Assembly (NCBI GenBank): GCA_947461805.1
Contig: CANHMJ010000009.1
Location: 1 to 21,697 of the forward strand
Reading direction: 5' to 3'
Length of the DNA stretch: 21,697 nt
DNA from: Burkholderiaceae bacterium
GTDB taxonomy: Bacteria; Pseudomonadota; Gammaproteobacteria; Burkholderiales; Burkholderiaceae
Position numbers and translations under genes: made by a program. A model generated the notes under the pieces. It did no database searches and was not told the DNA's origin. It saw nothing but the letters and a program-made list of their open reading frames with translations. Shown piece after piece: positions 7,538 through 14,818 of this stretch. Position 1 is the first letter of the stretch. Every line of letters begins with the position of its first letter.

Positions 7538-8371
7538 ATGACAAATCCCGTGATTATTTCTGTAGCCATTACCGGCTCAGTACCCAGAAAGAAAGAGTGT
7601 TCTGGTCTGCCAGTTACTGTTAGCGAACAGATTGAGGAGACCCATAAGGCGTTTGAAGCTGGGGCTAGCCTAGTTCATATTCATGTTCGTAATCCAGATG
7701 AAAGCCCTGGATCAAATCCCGATCAATTTTTGGCGGTTCAGGAAGGAATTCGTAAACACTGCCCTCCAATGATTATTCAGTTTTCAACTGGAGGTCGGGG
7801 CCGTAATCAACAAGAGCGTGGGGCTATGTTAATTCATCGTCCTGATATGGCATCGCTTGCGACTGGTTCCGTCAATTTTCCAACCTCAATCTATGAAAAT
7901 CCCCCCGATTTCATTGAACATCTGGCGGGTGAAATGCTCAAATACGACATCAAACCGGAAATCGAGATATTTGACTTGGCGATGCTTTATAACGCCGCCA
8001 ATTTAGTTACTAAGGGCCTCATCCACGCACCGGCCCATGTGCAATTTGTAATGGGTATCCCCAATGCCATGCCCGCAAAGCGCAGTATCTTAGAGTTTTT
8101 AATCAAAGAACTTCATGAGGTATTGCCACAAGCGACTTGGACAGCCGCTGGAATCGGCAAGCATCAACTTGTTCTCAATGAGTGGGCCTTAGAACTTGGG
8201 GGTCACGTAAGAACCGGCCTTGAAGATAATATTCGCTTTGATAAAGACCACATTGCTAAAGACAACGCGCAACTCGTTACTCGGGTAGCTAATCTATGTG
8301 GCCAATATAACCGGCCGGTTGCCACCGCTAAACAAGCACGAGAAGTGTTGGGCTTACGTCAAGTTCACTGA
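7538..8371 (+). CDS. BKACE family (3-keto-5-aminohexanoate cleavage enzyme-like, DUF849)
   Basis: A 277-residue enzyme of the beta-keto acid cleavage (BKACE, formerly DUF849) family, a TIM barrel that condenses a beta-keto acid with acetyl-CoA to give acetoacetate and a new acyl-CoA, using a divalent metal, usually zinc. The metal-binding HxH is in LVHIHVR (H47 and H49), and the third ligand is expected at E229 in RTGLEDN. The FSTGGRG loop at about 82-88 and the GIPNAMPA segment are also typical. Length is normal. Substrates in the family range over several 3-keto acids (amino, dicarboxylic, betaine-like and others), and the substrate here cannot be assigned. It is divergent from the second Bug gene and convergent with the FAH-family gene, with 3 bp between their stop codons. 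Start at ATG 7538; the usual purine-rich ribosome site is absent. Confidence 0.92.
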   Translation: MTNPVIISVAITGSVPRKKECSGLPVTVSEQIEETHKAFEAGASLVHIHVRNPDESPGSNPDQFLAVQEGIRKHCPPMIIQFSTGGRGRNQQERGAMLIHRPDMASLATGSVNFPTSIYENPPDFIEHLAGEMLKYDIKPEIEIFDLAMLYNAANLVTKGLIHAPAHVQFVMGIPNAMPAKRSILEFLIKELHEVLPQATWTAAGIGKHQLVLNEWALELGGHVRTGLEDNIRFDKDHIAKDNAQLVTRVANLCGQYNRPVATAKQAREVLGLRQVH

Positions 8372-8374
8372 TCA

Positions 8375-9250
8375 TCACAAAATCTGATCTTTAATCGAGT
8401 TTTGTAAAACCCCGATCCCCTCAATCTCGATCTCACAAACATCCCCTGGCTTCATAAAAACCGGCGGTGTTCTTGCGTATCCGACACCGGCTGGGGTGCC
8501 TGTAATAACGACATCCCCAGGCTCCAAAGTCATGCATTCAGTAATCAGTTGAATCGTCTCCGCAATACCCCATAAGAAATCTTTGGTATTGGCATTTTGC
8601 ATAAGATTGCCATTTAGACGTGACTGAATTTGCAAACCATGCGCCCCGTCAGGTAACTCATCTGGGGTCACAAGCCATGGACCAAAAGCCCCTGTTTGAT
8701 CAAAGTTCTTGCCAATAGTCCATTGATTCGTTTTGCGTTGATAGTCTCTAAGACTGGCGTCATTAAAAATACTATAGCCAGCAACACAATTAAGGGCGTT
8801 TTCCTTGGTTAAATTACGCGCTTTTTTGCCCACAATAAAAGCGAGCTCTGCCTCATAATCTAATTTGTCAGAAACCCTAGGCCGAATAATCGGAGCCAAA
8901 TGGGCAGTCAGTGAAGATGGGCCGCGCATAAAAAAACTTGGGTACTCAGGGCGGGCATTACCGCCCTCCTTTGCATGATCTGCATAGTTAAGGCCCATGC
9001 ATACAATCTTCCCAGGATGCTCAATTAATGTTCTGAATGCGATGCCTGACATGGGAGCAGTAATTGGGTTGCTGGATTGCATGACCTTCGCCACGAGCGC
9101 GAAATTTGGGTCCATCTTGATTAATTCCAACAGATTGCTTGGAATGGACGGCTCAGTGGCGCACAAATCAATGTATCGAGACGGGTCACTTGGCAATAGA
9201 AGGCCGAGCGTATCTCTGCTCGATGCGTCACGCAGGCTAAATATCTTCAT
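8375..9250 (-). CDS. Fumarylacetoacetate hydrolase (FAH) family protein
   Basis: A 291-residue member of the FAH superfamily, which hydrolyses, decarboxylates or hydrates diketo or acylpyruvate-type acids with Mg or Mn. An N-terminal domain (about 1-75) precedes the catalytic FAH domain. 'GLNYADHAKE' at 86-95 contains the conserved H92 and E95. 'DYEAELAFIVGK' at 131-142 gives metal ligands E133 and E135, and D164 in 'IFNDASLRDYQ' is the third. 'KNFDQTGAFGPWL' and 'VITGTPAGVGYARTPP' near the C-terminus are further family marks. Length suits the two-domain bacterial form annotated as acylpyruvate hydrolase or 2-keto-hydratase. No signal peptide, so cytoplasmic. It converges on the BKACE gene with a 3-bp gap, and about 200 bp separate its start from the tRNA-Ser gene. 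The substrate is not predictable. Confidence 0.93.
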   Translation of the reverse strand: MKIFSLRDASSRDTLGLLLPSDPSRYIDLCATEPSIPSNLLELIKMDPNFALVAKVMQSSNPITAPMSGIAFRTLIEHPGKIVCMGLNYADHAKEGGNARPEYPSFFMRGPSSLTAHLAPIIRPRVSDKLDYEAELAFIVGKKARNLTKENALNCVAGYSIFNDASLRDYQRKTNQWTIGKNFDQTGAFGPWLVTPDELPDGAHGLQIQSRLNGNLMQNANTKDFLWGIAETIQLITECMTLEPGDVVITGTPAGVGYARTPPVFMKPGDVCEIEIEGIGVLQNSIKDQIL

Positions 9251-9416
9251 AACAAATACCGATCAAATTATTCAAGTCAAAATTGCCGAGGATAGTATGA
9301 AAATACTCTATTTTTGTGAACACAGAAATTTTTATGGCAACAGTGAACTCAAACTATTTTTTGAGTGGCGAGCCTAGCAGAGTGGATGCCGAAACGGTAA
9401 CGCGGGGAAGTAAACA

Positions 9417-9438
9417 CTGTAAATGTAGGCATTTACAG
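9417..9438 (-). terminator. Perfect 9-bp hairpin downstream of tRNA-Ser
   Basis: CTGTAAATG at 9417-9425 and CATTTACAG at 9430-9438 form a perfect stem around a TAGG loop, 17 bp past the 3' end of the tRNA gene. Read on the minus strand, it is followed by TGTTTACTT, a poor T-run, so it could be a weak terminator or processing boundary for the tRNA. It could also be an operator for the FAH gene further along. Confidence 0.4.
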
Positions 9439-9455
9439 GAATCGTTAGAAAATAC

Positions 9456-9550
9456 TGGCGGAGACGAGAGGATTCGAACCTCCGATCAGAGTTTTAGCCC
9501 CGATGCTCCCTTAGCAGGGGAGTGCCTTCGACCAGCTCGGCCACGTCTCC
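9456..9550 (-). tRNA. tRNA-Ser (anticodon GCU)
   Basis: A serine tRNA of 95 nt with encoded CCA. The acceptor stem GGAGACG (from 9550) pairs perfectly with CGTCTCC ending at 9460; a G discriminator follows at 9459 and CCA at 9458-9456. The T arm carries the GGTTCGAATCC pattern, the D arm reads TGGCCGAGCTGGTCGAAGGC, and a long variable arm, as expected for class II tRNAs, lies between anticodon arm and T arm. The anticodon loop is CTGCTAA with GCT at 9515-9513, reading AGC and AGU codons. It lies 54 bp downstream of lysC on the same strand and may be cut from a lysC readthrough transcript or have its own promoter. Confidence 0.96.
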
Positions 9551-9604
9551 GTATTTCAAAACAGCCCACAGTTTAACGGATGTGCCGTTTTATATGGGAT
9601 TTTC

Positions 9605-10855
9605 TTACTTTTGATCTAGTTCAAATGCCTTGTGCAGGGCACGTACCGCTAACTCCATGTACTTTTCATCAATCACGACAGAAATCTTGATCTCGCTGGT
9701 CGAAATCATCAGAATATTGATGCCCTCTTCCGATAGGGTACGGAACATCTTGCTGGCTACGCCAACATGCGAACGCATGCCAACGCCAACGACGGATACC
9801 TTAGAGACTTTAGGATCGCCGGCGATTTCCTTGGCTTCAATGTGTGCCTGTACCGTATTTTTAAGCAGCTCCATGGCCTTTTGGTAATCGGCCCTTGGTA
9901 CGGTAAATGTAAAGTCCGTTTTGCCGTCCACCGATTGATTCTGAATAATCATGTCAACATCAATATTAGCGTCGGCTATAGGACCTAGAATTTGATAAGC
10001 AATACCGGGGCGATCCGGTACGCTCAATACGGTGATTTTCGCTTCATCGCGGGCAAAGGCGATGCCTGAAATAACGGCGGCTTCCATGGTGCTGTCCTCT
10101 TCAAATGTGATCAAGGTACCCGACTTCATTTCAATATCAAGGGGTATCAGTGGGTCGGTCAACGATGACAGAACCCGGGTTTTGACTTTGTACTTACCGG
10201 CAAACTCAACCGAACGAATTTGCAAAACTTTAGAGCCGAGGCTGGCCATTTCCAACATCTCTTCAAAGGTGATCTTGTCGAGGCGGCGGGCATCTTCGCA
10301 TACGCGTGGATCCGTGGTGTAGACCCCGTCCACATCGGTGTAAATCAAACACTCGTCTGCTTTCAGCGCAGCCGCCATGGCAACTGCCGAAGTATCTGAG
10401 CCGCCACGTCCCAAGGTCGTAATATTGCCGTTGGGGTCGACCCCCTGAAAGCCCGTTACAACAACTGCCCTGCCGGAATTGAGATCGGCCATGATCTTTT
10501 GATCATCGATCCCCATAATGCGCGCTTTCGTGAATGCCGAGTCGGTATGAATGGTGACTTGCCAACCTGCATAACTGACCGCATCGATCCCTTCTTTATG
10601 GAGCGCAAGAGCCAATAAACCGGAGCTGACCTGCTCACCGGTCGAGGCAATTTGATCCAACTCCCTTGGATTGGCGCTCGGATTAATCTCTCGAGCAAGA
10701 CCAAGCAAGCGATTGGTTTCACCGGACATCGCCGATGGAACAACCACGACCTGGTGGCCAGCACGCATCCATTTGGCGACGCGCTTGGCGACATTCTGGA
10801 TACGCTCTACCGAGCCCATCGAGGTGCCACCGTATTTGTGAACAATTAATGCCAT
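9605..10855 (-). CDS. lysC: Aspartate kinase
   Basis: A 416-residue aspartokinase, which phosphorylates L-aspartate with ATP at the first step toward lysine, threonine, methionine and diaminopimelate. The amino-acid kinase domain (about 1-240) begins MALIVHKYGGTSMG with the KYGGTS motif at 7-12. It contains STGEQVSSGLLA at 71-82, GRGGSDTSAVAM at 149-160 and YTDVDGVYTTDPR at 172-184. Two ACT domains follow (about 265-340 and 345-415), so it is a regulated monofunctional form, probably inhibited by lysine and/or threonine. Length is normal for the betaproteobacterial enzyme. The ATG at 10855 has no strong Shine-Dalgarno. A toxin-antitoxin module starts divergently upstream, and the tRNA-Ser gene lies downstream on the same strand. 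Confidence 0.97.
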   Translation of the reverse strand: MALIVHKYGGTSMGSVERIQNVAKRVAKWMRAGHQVVVVPSAMSGETNRLLGLAREINPSANPRELDQIASTGEQVSSGLLALALHKEGIDAVSYAGWQVTIHTDSAFTKARIMGIDDQKIMADLNSGRAVVVTGFQGVDPNGNITTLGRGGSDTSAVAMAAALKADECLIYTDVDGVYTTDPRVCEDARRLDKITFEEMLEMASLGSKVLQIRSVEFAGKYKVKTRVLSSLTDPLIPLDIEMKSGTLITFEEDSTMEAAVISGIAFARDEAKITVLSVPDRPGIAYQILGPIADANIDVDMIIQNQSVDGKTDFTFTVPRADYQKAMELLKNTVQAHIEAKEIAGDPKVSKVSVVGVGMRSHVGVASKMFRTLSEEGINILMISTSEIKISVVIDEKYMELAVRALHKAFELDQK

Positions 10856-10934
10856 AAAGTATGCAGTTGTAAAAGGAGCAAATTGCTTAAAAATGCTATT
10901 TTACAGTCTTCTTCTCACAACCGACCCTGATAGC

Positions 10935-10963
10935 TTGACGATAGTCTGCTGACAAATTAGAAT
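10935..10963 (+). promoter_or_regulatory. Strong sigma70-type promoter of the toxin-antitoxin module
   Basis: TTGACG at 10935-10940 (5 of 6 with TTGACA) and TAGAAT at 10958-10963 (5 of 6 with TATAAT) are separated by exactly 17 bp. Transcription should begin near 10970, inside the palindrome at 10966-10983, and leave an untranslated leader of about 80 bases before the antitoxin ATG at 11049. Confidence 0.75.
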
Positions 10964-10965
10964 AG

Positions 10966-10983
10966 GTGTTACTAAAGTAACAC
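10966..10983. promoter_or_regulatory. Palindromic operator of the toxin-antitoxin module
   Basis: GTGTTACT and AGTAACAC form a perfect 8-bp inverted repeat around AA. It starts two bases after the -10 box, so a bound protein would block initiation. Ribbon-helix-helix antitoxins typically bind such palindromes alone or with their toxin, so autoregulation of the module is the natural reading; binding itself is inferred. Confidence 0.65.
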
Positions 10984-11048
10984 TTTAAGGCGGTCATTTT
11001 GCATTCACACCTCTTCTTATCGATCGATTAAAGCTGCAGAAAGTATCC

Positions 11049-11354
11049 ATGAGCAAAATCAGCAGCAAAACAAATAGCAAATCCAGCACGACCTCGATCA
11101 AGCTGAGCGAGACGTTAAAGAAGCATTCTGCAACGGCAGCGAAGGAACTAGGCATGACAACCCATGCCTTCATGGTTGAGGCCATTAAGCGCGCAACCGA
11201 ACATCAATCCATGCGACACAGTTTTATTAGGGATGCAATTGAATCACGCAAATCGACTATCAAGACAGGCAAAGTGATTCAGCTAGAAGACGCATTGGAG
11301 CGCATTCGATCACAGGTGGCAAGTAAAAAAACACTGAAGGTAAAGCAAGGGTGA
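11049..11354 (+). CDS. Ribbon-helix-helix (CopG-like) antitoxin
   Basis: A 101-residue small basic protein predicted to be the DNA-binding antitoxin of a type II pair. After a Ser/Lys-rich start, residues about 15-50 follow a ribbon-helix-helix plan: a short strand with alternating residues (TTSIKLS), a helix (ETLKKHSATAAKELG), the turn MTTHAF and a second helix (MVEAIKRATEHQ). The remaining half (IRDAIESRKSTIKTGKVIQLEDALERIRSQVASKK) is the flexible part expected to wrap and neutralise the toxin. 'AGAAAG' a few bases before the ATG can serve as ribosome site, and no earlier in-frame ATG exists before a stop. The stop overlaps the toxin start (GTGA), implying coupled translation. A promoter and palindrome lie upstream. 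Its order, size and partner support the call more than any single motif. Confidence 0.85.
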   Translation: MSKISSKTNSKSSTTSIKLSETLKKHSATAAKELGMTTHAFMVEAIKRATEHQSMRHSFIRDAIESRKSTIKTGKVIQLEDALERIRSQVASKKTLKVKQG

Positions 11355-11656
11355 AGGTCGCGCTCACGGAACGCGCCTACAACGACCTTATCCACCTGAC
11401 TGACTTTTTACTTGAATATGACAAAAGTGCCGCTAGTAAGGCAATCGATCTGATTGAAGATGGCCTGCTGATTCTAAAACAGCATCCATTTATTGGCAGG
11501 CTCGTTCAAGGCGATCAGGTGATTGAAGGTGATTTGCGCGAGCTGGTAATTTCGTATGGCAAAACAGGCTACGTTGCTTTGTACAGTATTGAAGCTGAGG
11601 CGCAGATTTGGATTTTGACAATCCGGCACCAACGTGAGGCTGGGATAACGTTCTAG
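11351..11656 (+). CDS. RelE/ParE-family toxin
   Basis: A 101-residue protein with the fold signature of RelE/ParE toxins: an N-terminal strand (KVALTERAYNDL), two helices (HLTDFLLEYDKSAASKAIDLIEDGLLILKQ, with the usual 'HPFIGR' turn after it), then strands 'LRELVISYGKTGYVALYSI' and 'IWILTIRHQREAG'. The last motif is the common 'v.il.irH.re' ending of ParE/RelE proteins. Members either cut mRNA on the ribosome or poison gyrase; sequence alone does not decide which. It starts with GTG, overlaps the antitoxin stop by 4 bp and has AGCAAGG just before it. Its stop TAG interlocks with the stop of converging tilS (the shared CTAG at 11653-11656). It looks intact, with no frameshift. Confidence 0.87.
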   Translation: MKVALTERAYNDLIHLTDFLLEYDKSAASKAIDLIEDGLLILKQHPFIGRLVQGDQVIEGDLRELVISYGKTGYVALYSIEAEAQIWILTIRHQREAGITF

Positions 11657-13107
11657 GGAGCAGCGCCGTTCGTATCGGATGTTGGCTTCCACTCTGGCAC
11701 CATCCGCCTGCCCGTGTAAACCAAATGGGGGTAACTCACCCCCACTCCTACTACCGCAATCAGGTCGTCATCTATGTAAAGAAGCGGAGCATGCCGCTGC
11801 CAAGGCGGAACTCCTTTTTCTTGGTAAAGATTCTTCAGCGTCTTGCGTGGCCCAGTGGCAGTGACTTGCAAACGTTCAGCGCCACCACGCTCACGAAACT
11901 CAATAGCGCCGGCTTTCTTGGCCTTCGCAATCCATGCGGCCGGCAAGCCCCCTTGATCACTCATTGCTGGTATCGATACAAAAGTCCACTCACCCTGCTC
12001 GCTTACTTCTGACTTTACCGATGCACTGATCTGGAGTTGCCCGCGCCACAATCGAATACTGTGCTCAGCGTGAAGCCATTCCAGCTTGGCATCGCTACGA
12101 GCCTGCTGTAAATCAAGCCACCATGCCTGCAGGCGCTCAAAGGATGGCATCGTCAAGCCAGCGACCTTAAGCCAGTACCGCAACACATTATTTGCCGCAG
12201 CAGGATCGCTTTTATTTAAATCAAGTAATGGCTGCACGCTGAGGACATTGGTTTTCGCGTTGTGAATTTTTTTACCATCCTGCTGAGCCAGGCGATCAAG
12301 CAATTGCTGAGCCTGCGCCAACAAGTCGGCACTGCGCGCCAGATTGGCAGTAGCGCCAGGTTGAATGCTCTCTAACTTAGGCAGAATGCTCTTGCGGACC
12401 GCATTACGCCGATGCTTGCTACTGCGATTGCTGGGGTCTTCAATCCACTTCAGTTTATGTTTGCGGGCATAGGCCTCAAGCTCATCCCGACTTAAGCGCA
12501 GTAGCGGTCGCCAAAGCGAAATACTGCCAACCTCGCCCGCAGAAGTCCCCAGCACCCTACTCTCGGGCATACCAGATAATCCCGCAACTCCGGCGCCCCG
12601 CATCAATTGCAAGAGTACGGTTTCAGCTTGATCGTTTTGGTGGTGTGCGAGTAAGAGATCCTCAATGCCGTGATACACACATAGCTCAGTCAATGCCTCA
12701 TAGCGTGCGGCACGTGCCCTGGCCTCGATGTTTCCTGAGTTTAATTGGGTATCAATATGCAGCAAACGAAAGTCAAAACCGATCTTATATTTTTTTGCTA
12801 GGGCCTCACAAAATAAGAGCCATTCGTCGGCTGCTTTTTGTAATCCATGGTGAATATGAAAAGCAAAGATCTGTGGTGTTGCAATATCCTGGCTGGTTTG
12901 CTTTGCTGATGTTGTCCTTTGGGTTTGGTGCAGTCGGCAAATCGAATCGATCAATACTACTGAATCCATTCCGCCACTTAAGGCAATTGCCATTCGGGGT
13001 GAACTAGTCGTTCGATTAGGCGCCGCCACAGGCAAGGTATCGCGCGTGGATTGCGTTAGCCCAAGCTTGGGCTTAGGCCTTGGGATTGGTTTCCTTGAAC
13101 TTGCCAT
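11653..13107 (-). CDS. tilS: tRNA(Ile)-lysidine synthase
   Basis: A 484-residue TilS, which uses ATP and lysine to convert C34 of the AUA-reading tRNA-Ile to lysidine, changing both charging and decoding. The PP-loop motif SGGMDS is at 44-49. The N-type ATPase domain continues with 'HHQNDQAETVLLQLMRGAGVAGLSGM' and 'EDPSNRSSKHRRNAVR', both family hallmarks. A central helical domain and a C-terminal domain ('EFRERGGAERLQ', 'KTLKNLYQEKGVPPWQR') complete the full-length form. The first 38 residues, rich in Pro, Lys and Ser, precede the conserved core and overlap the end of accA by 35 nt; an internal ATG at 12993 (M39) would start at the core and is a less likely alternative. It is the last gene of the cysS–glycosylase–accA–tilS unit. 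Confidence 0.95.
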   Translation of the reverse strand: MASSRKPIPRPKPKLGLTQSTRDTLPVAAPNRTTSSPRMAIALSGGMDSVVLIDSICRLHQTQRTTSAKQTSQDIATPQIFAFHIHHGLQKAADEWLLFCEALAKKYKIGFDFRLLHIDTQLNSGNIEARARAARYEALTELCVYHGIEDLLLAHHQNDQAETVLLQLMRGAGVAGLSGMPESRVLGTSAGEVGSISLWRPLLRLSRDELEAYARKHKLKWIEDPSNRSSKHRRNAVRKSILPKLESIQPGATANLARSADLLAQAQQLLDRLAQQDGKKIHNAKTNVLSVQPLLDLNKSDPAAANNVLRYWLKVAGLTMPSFERLQAWWLDLQQARSDAKLEWLHAEHSIRLWRGQLQISASVKSEVSEQGEWTFVSIPAMSDQGGLPAAWIAKAKKAGAIEFRERGGAERLQVTATGPRKTLKNLYQEKGVPPWQRHAPLLYIDDDLIAVVGVGVSYPHLVYTGRRMVPEWKPTSDTNGAAP

Positions 13108-14044
13108 AACTCATTAGGCGTTCATGGCGACGCTCGAGCAGCGCATCCTCATCCATCGACTGAAATACCTTTAGCGATTCCGTCAACGCTTTACGCATGT
13201 TATCCATCATGCTCGGGTAATCGCGGTGGGCCCCGCCAGTTGGCTCCGGCACAATCTTATCAATTAAGCCAAGGCCTTTTAAACGCTGGGCTGTCAGGGC
13301 TAATTGCTCCGCCGCTTCTGGTGCCTTTGCGGCGGTCTTCCATAAAATCGAAGCGCAGCCCTCGGGCGAAATAACCGAATAGGTTGAGTTTTGCAGCATC
13401 AACACCACATCTCCCATTGCGATCGCCAGGGCGCCGCCCGAGCCACCCTCACCAATGATGGTGGCAATAATTGGCACGGTTAGCTCCGCTTGGGTATACA
13501 GGTTGTGACCAATCGCCTCAGACTGATTGCGCTCTTCGGCATCGATACCTGGAAATGCGCCTGGCGTATCCACAAATGTAAATACAGGAATCTGAAATTT
13601 CTCGGCAAGGCGCATCAGGCGCATCGCTTTACGATAGCCCTCGGGCCTACTCATGCCAAAGTTTCGTAATGCCCGCTCTTTAGTATCGCGTCCTTTTTGA
13701 TGGCCAATGACCATGCATGCTGTGCCATTGAAACGGGCTAAGCCGCCAATGATCGACTGGTCGTCTGCGAATGTCCGATCGCCATGCAGCTCATGAAAAT
13801 CAGTAAAAAGGCCGCTTACGTAATCTAATGTGTAAGGGCGCTGCGGATGACGTGCTACTTGGGATACTTGCCATGGCGTCAGCGCTGCATAAATATCTTT
13901 AATTAACTGCTGACTTTTTTCTGAAAGCGTCTTTATCTCATCGGAGATATCGACCGAAGACTCGTCCTGAACAAAACGCAGTTCGTCGATCTTCGCCTCT
14001 AACTCGGCGATGGATTGCTCAAAATCCAAAAAAGTAGTCTTCAT
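13073..14044 (-). CDS. accA: Acetyl-CoA carboxylase carboxyltransferase subunit alpha
   Basis: A 323-residue AccA, which with AccD transfers carboxyl from biotin-carboxyl carrier protein to acetyl-CoA, giving malonyl-CoA for fatty-acid synthesis. It begins MKTTFLDFEQSIAELEAKI with a helical N-terminus. It then carries the AccA marks 'HPQRPYTLDYV', 'FHELHGDRTFADD', 'GHQKGRDTKERALRNFGM', 'PEGYRKAMRLM', 'FVDTPGAFPG' and the oxyanion-loop sequence 'IGEGGSGGALAIAMGD'. Length is standard. It begins 9 bp after the glycosylase gene and its last 35 nt overlap the start of tilS, so translation of tilS may be coupled to it. Nothing odd is visible within the protein. Confidence 0.97.
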   Translation of the reverse strand: MKTTFLDFEQSIAELEAKIDELRFVQDESSVDISDEIKTLSEKSQQLIKDIYAALTPWQVSQVARHPQRPYTLDYVSGLFTDFHELHGDRTFADDQSIIGGLARFNGTACMVIGHQKGRDTKERALRNFGMSRPEGYRKAMRLMRLAEKFQIPVFTFVDTPGAFPGIDAEERNQSEAIGHNLYTQAELTVPIIATIIGEGGSGGALAIAMGDVVLMLQNSTYSVISPEGCASILWKTAAKAPEAAEQLALTAQRLKGLGLIDKIVPEPTGGAHRDYPSMMDNMRKALTESLKVFQSMDEDALLERRHERLMSYGKFKETNPKA

Positions 14045-14053
14045 ACCTTGATT

Positions 14054-14818
14054 TTAGTATTCCACAGGAATGGGGTCGATACTTCGCCACATATACCAGG
14101 TTGCAACCGTCCTCCAGGGCGCCCAATTGGCAGCAACCTCCCTAGCCTCATGGCGACTTACCGGCTCGCCGCTGAAGTAATTGAGGGAAATGGCTTTAAT
14201 CAGCCCAATGTCGTCTAAAGGCAGGATATCCGGCCGGATCATATTGAATATTAAGAACATTTCTGCGGTCCAGCGACCAATACCCCGAATGGTACTCAGC
14301 TCCCGAATGACGCTTTCATCGTCCATATCACGCCATTGGTCGGCGTGCAGGCGGCCGGAGGCAAAGTGATCGGCTAAGTCGCGAATGTACTCTACCTTGC
14401 GGCCGGAAAGCCCTGCAGCCCGAAGTGCTTCCGGCGTTGCTGCCAAAATGCGGGTGGGACTTACTTTTTTGCCAACGGCAATTAGCATGCGATCCCACAC
14501 TGCTTGAGCGGCCGATACCGAGATTTGCTGACCCACAATTGCCCTTGCCAAGGTAGTGAAGGGATCTCCGCGCGTCACTAAAAAACCAGTGCCGTACTTG
14601 GGGATAAGCTTTTTTAGTATGCGATCATTTTTCATGAGCTCTTTGCAGGCCTGATCCCAATAATCTGGCGCCAGCACCGTTAGGCTAGGCTCACCTTGAT
14701 TGGGTGGCAGCGCACGCTCCGCTGCCTTACCCGCTGTTTTGGCTGCGGATGTTTTGCGCGCAAGCGGTTTTTTTACTGCTGTATTTTTAGCTGCTGGTTT
14801 TTTTACGCTCGTCGCCAT
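14054..14818 (-). CDS. DNA-3-methyladenine glycosylase II family (HhH-GPD)
   Basis: A 254-residue base-excision repair enzyme of the AlkA/MAG-type HhH-GPD superfamily, removing alkylated purines from DNA. 'PFTTLARAIVGQQIS' at 86-100 is the conserved family start. The helix-hairpin-helix region is 'LSTIRGIGRWTAEMFL' at 174-189, and the catalytic aspartate should be D203 in 'LPLDDIGL'. It lacks the N-terminal domain of E. coli AlkA, so it belongs to the short type seen in yeast MAG and many proteobacteria. The first 40 residues are a Lys/Ala-rich low-complexity tail (KKPAAK, KKPLARK, AAKTAGK), probably disordered and able to bind DNA non-specifically. The start overlaps the end of cysS by 16 nt, and accA follows after 9 bp. 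Confidence 0.93.
   Translation of the reverse strand: MATSVKKPAAKNTAVKKPLARKTSAAKTAGKAAERALPPNQGEPSLTVLAPDYWDQACKELMKNDRILKKLIPKYGTGFLVTRGDPFTTLARAIVGQQISVSAAQAVWDRMLIAVGKKVSPTRILAATPEALRAAGLSGRKVEYIRDLADHFASGRLHADQWRDMDDESVIRELSTIRGIGRWTAEMFLIFNMIRPDILPLDDIGLIKAISLNYFSGEPVSRHEAREVAANWAPWRTVATWYMWRSIDPIPVEY

Noticed and set aside
9316..9576. Open frame on the plus strand across the tRNA-Ser gene.
   Set aside because: It runs antisense through a well-formed tRNA and has no recognisable protein features.
9575..9589. 5-bp inverted repeat AACGG/CCGTT followed on the plus strand by TTTATAT, terminator-like.
   Set aside because: The T-run is on the plus strand, but the flanking genes (lysC, tRNA-Ser) are both on the minus strand. 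The stem is short.
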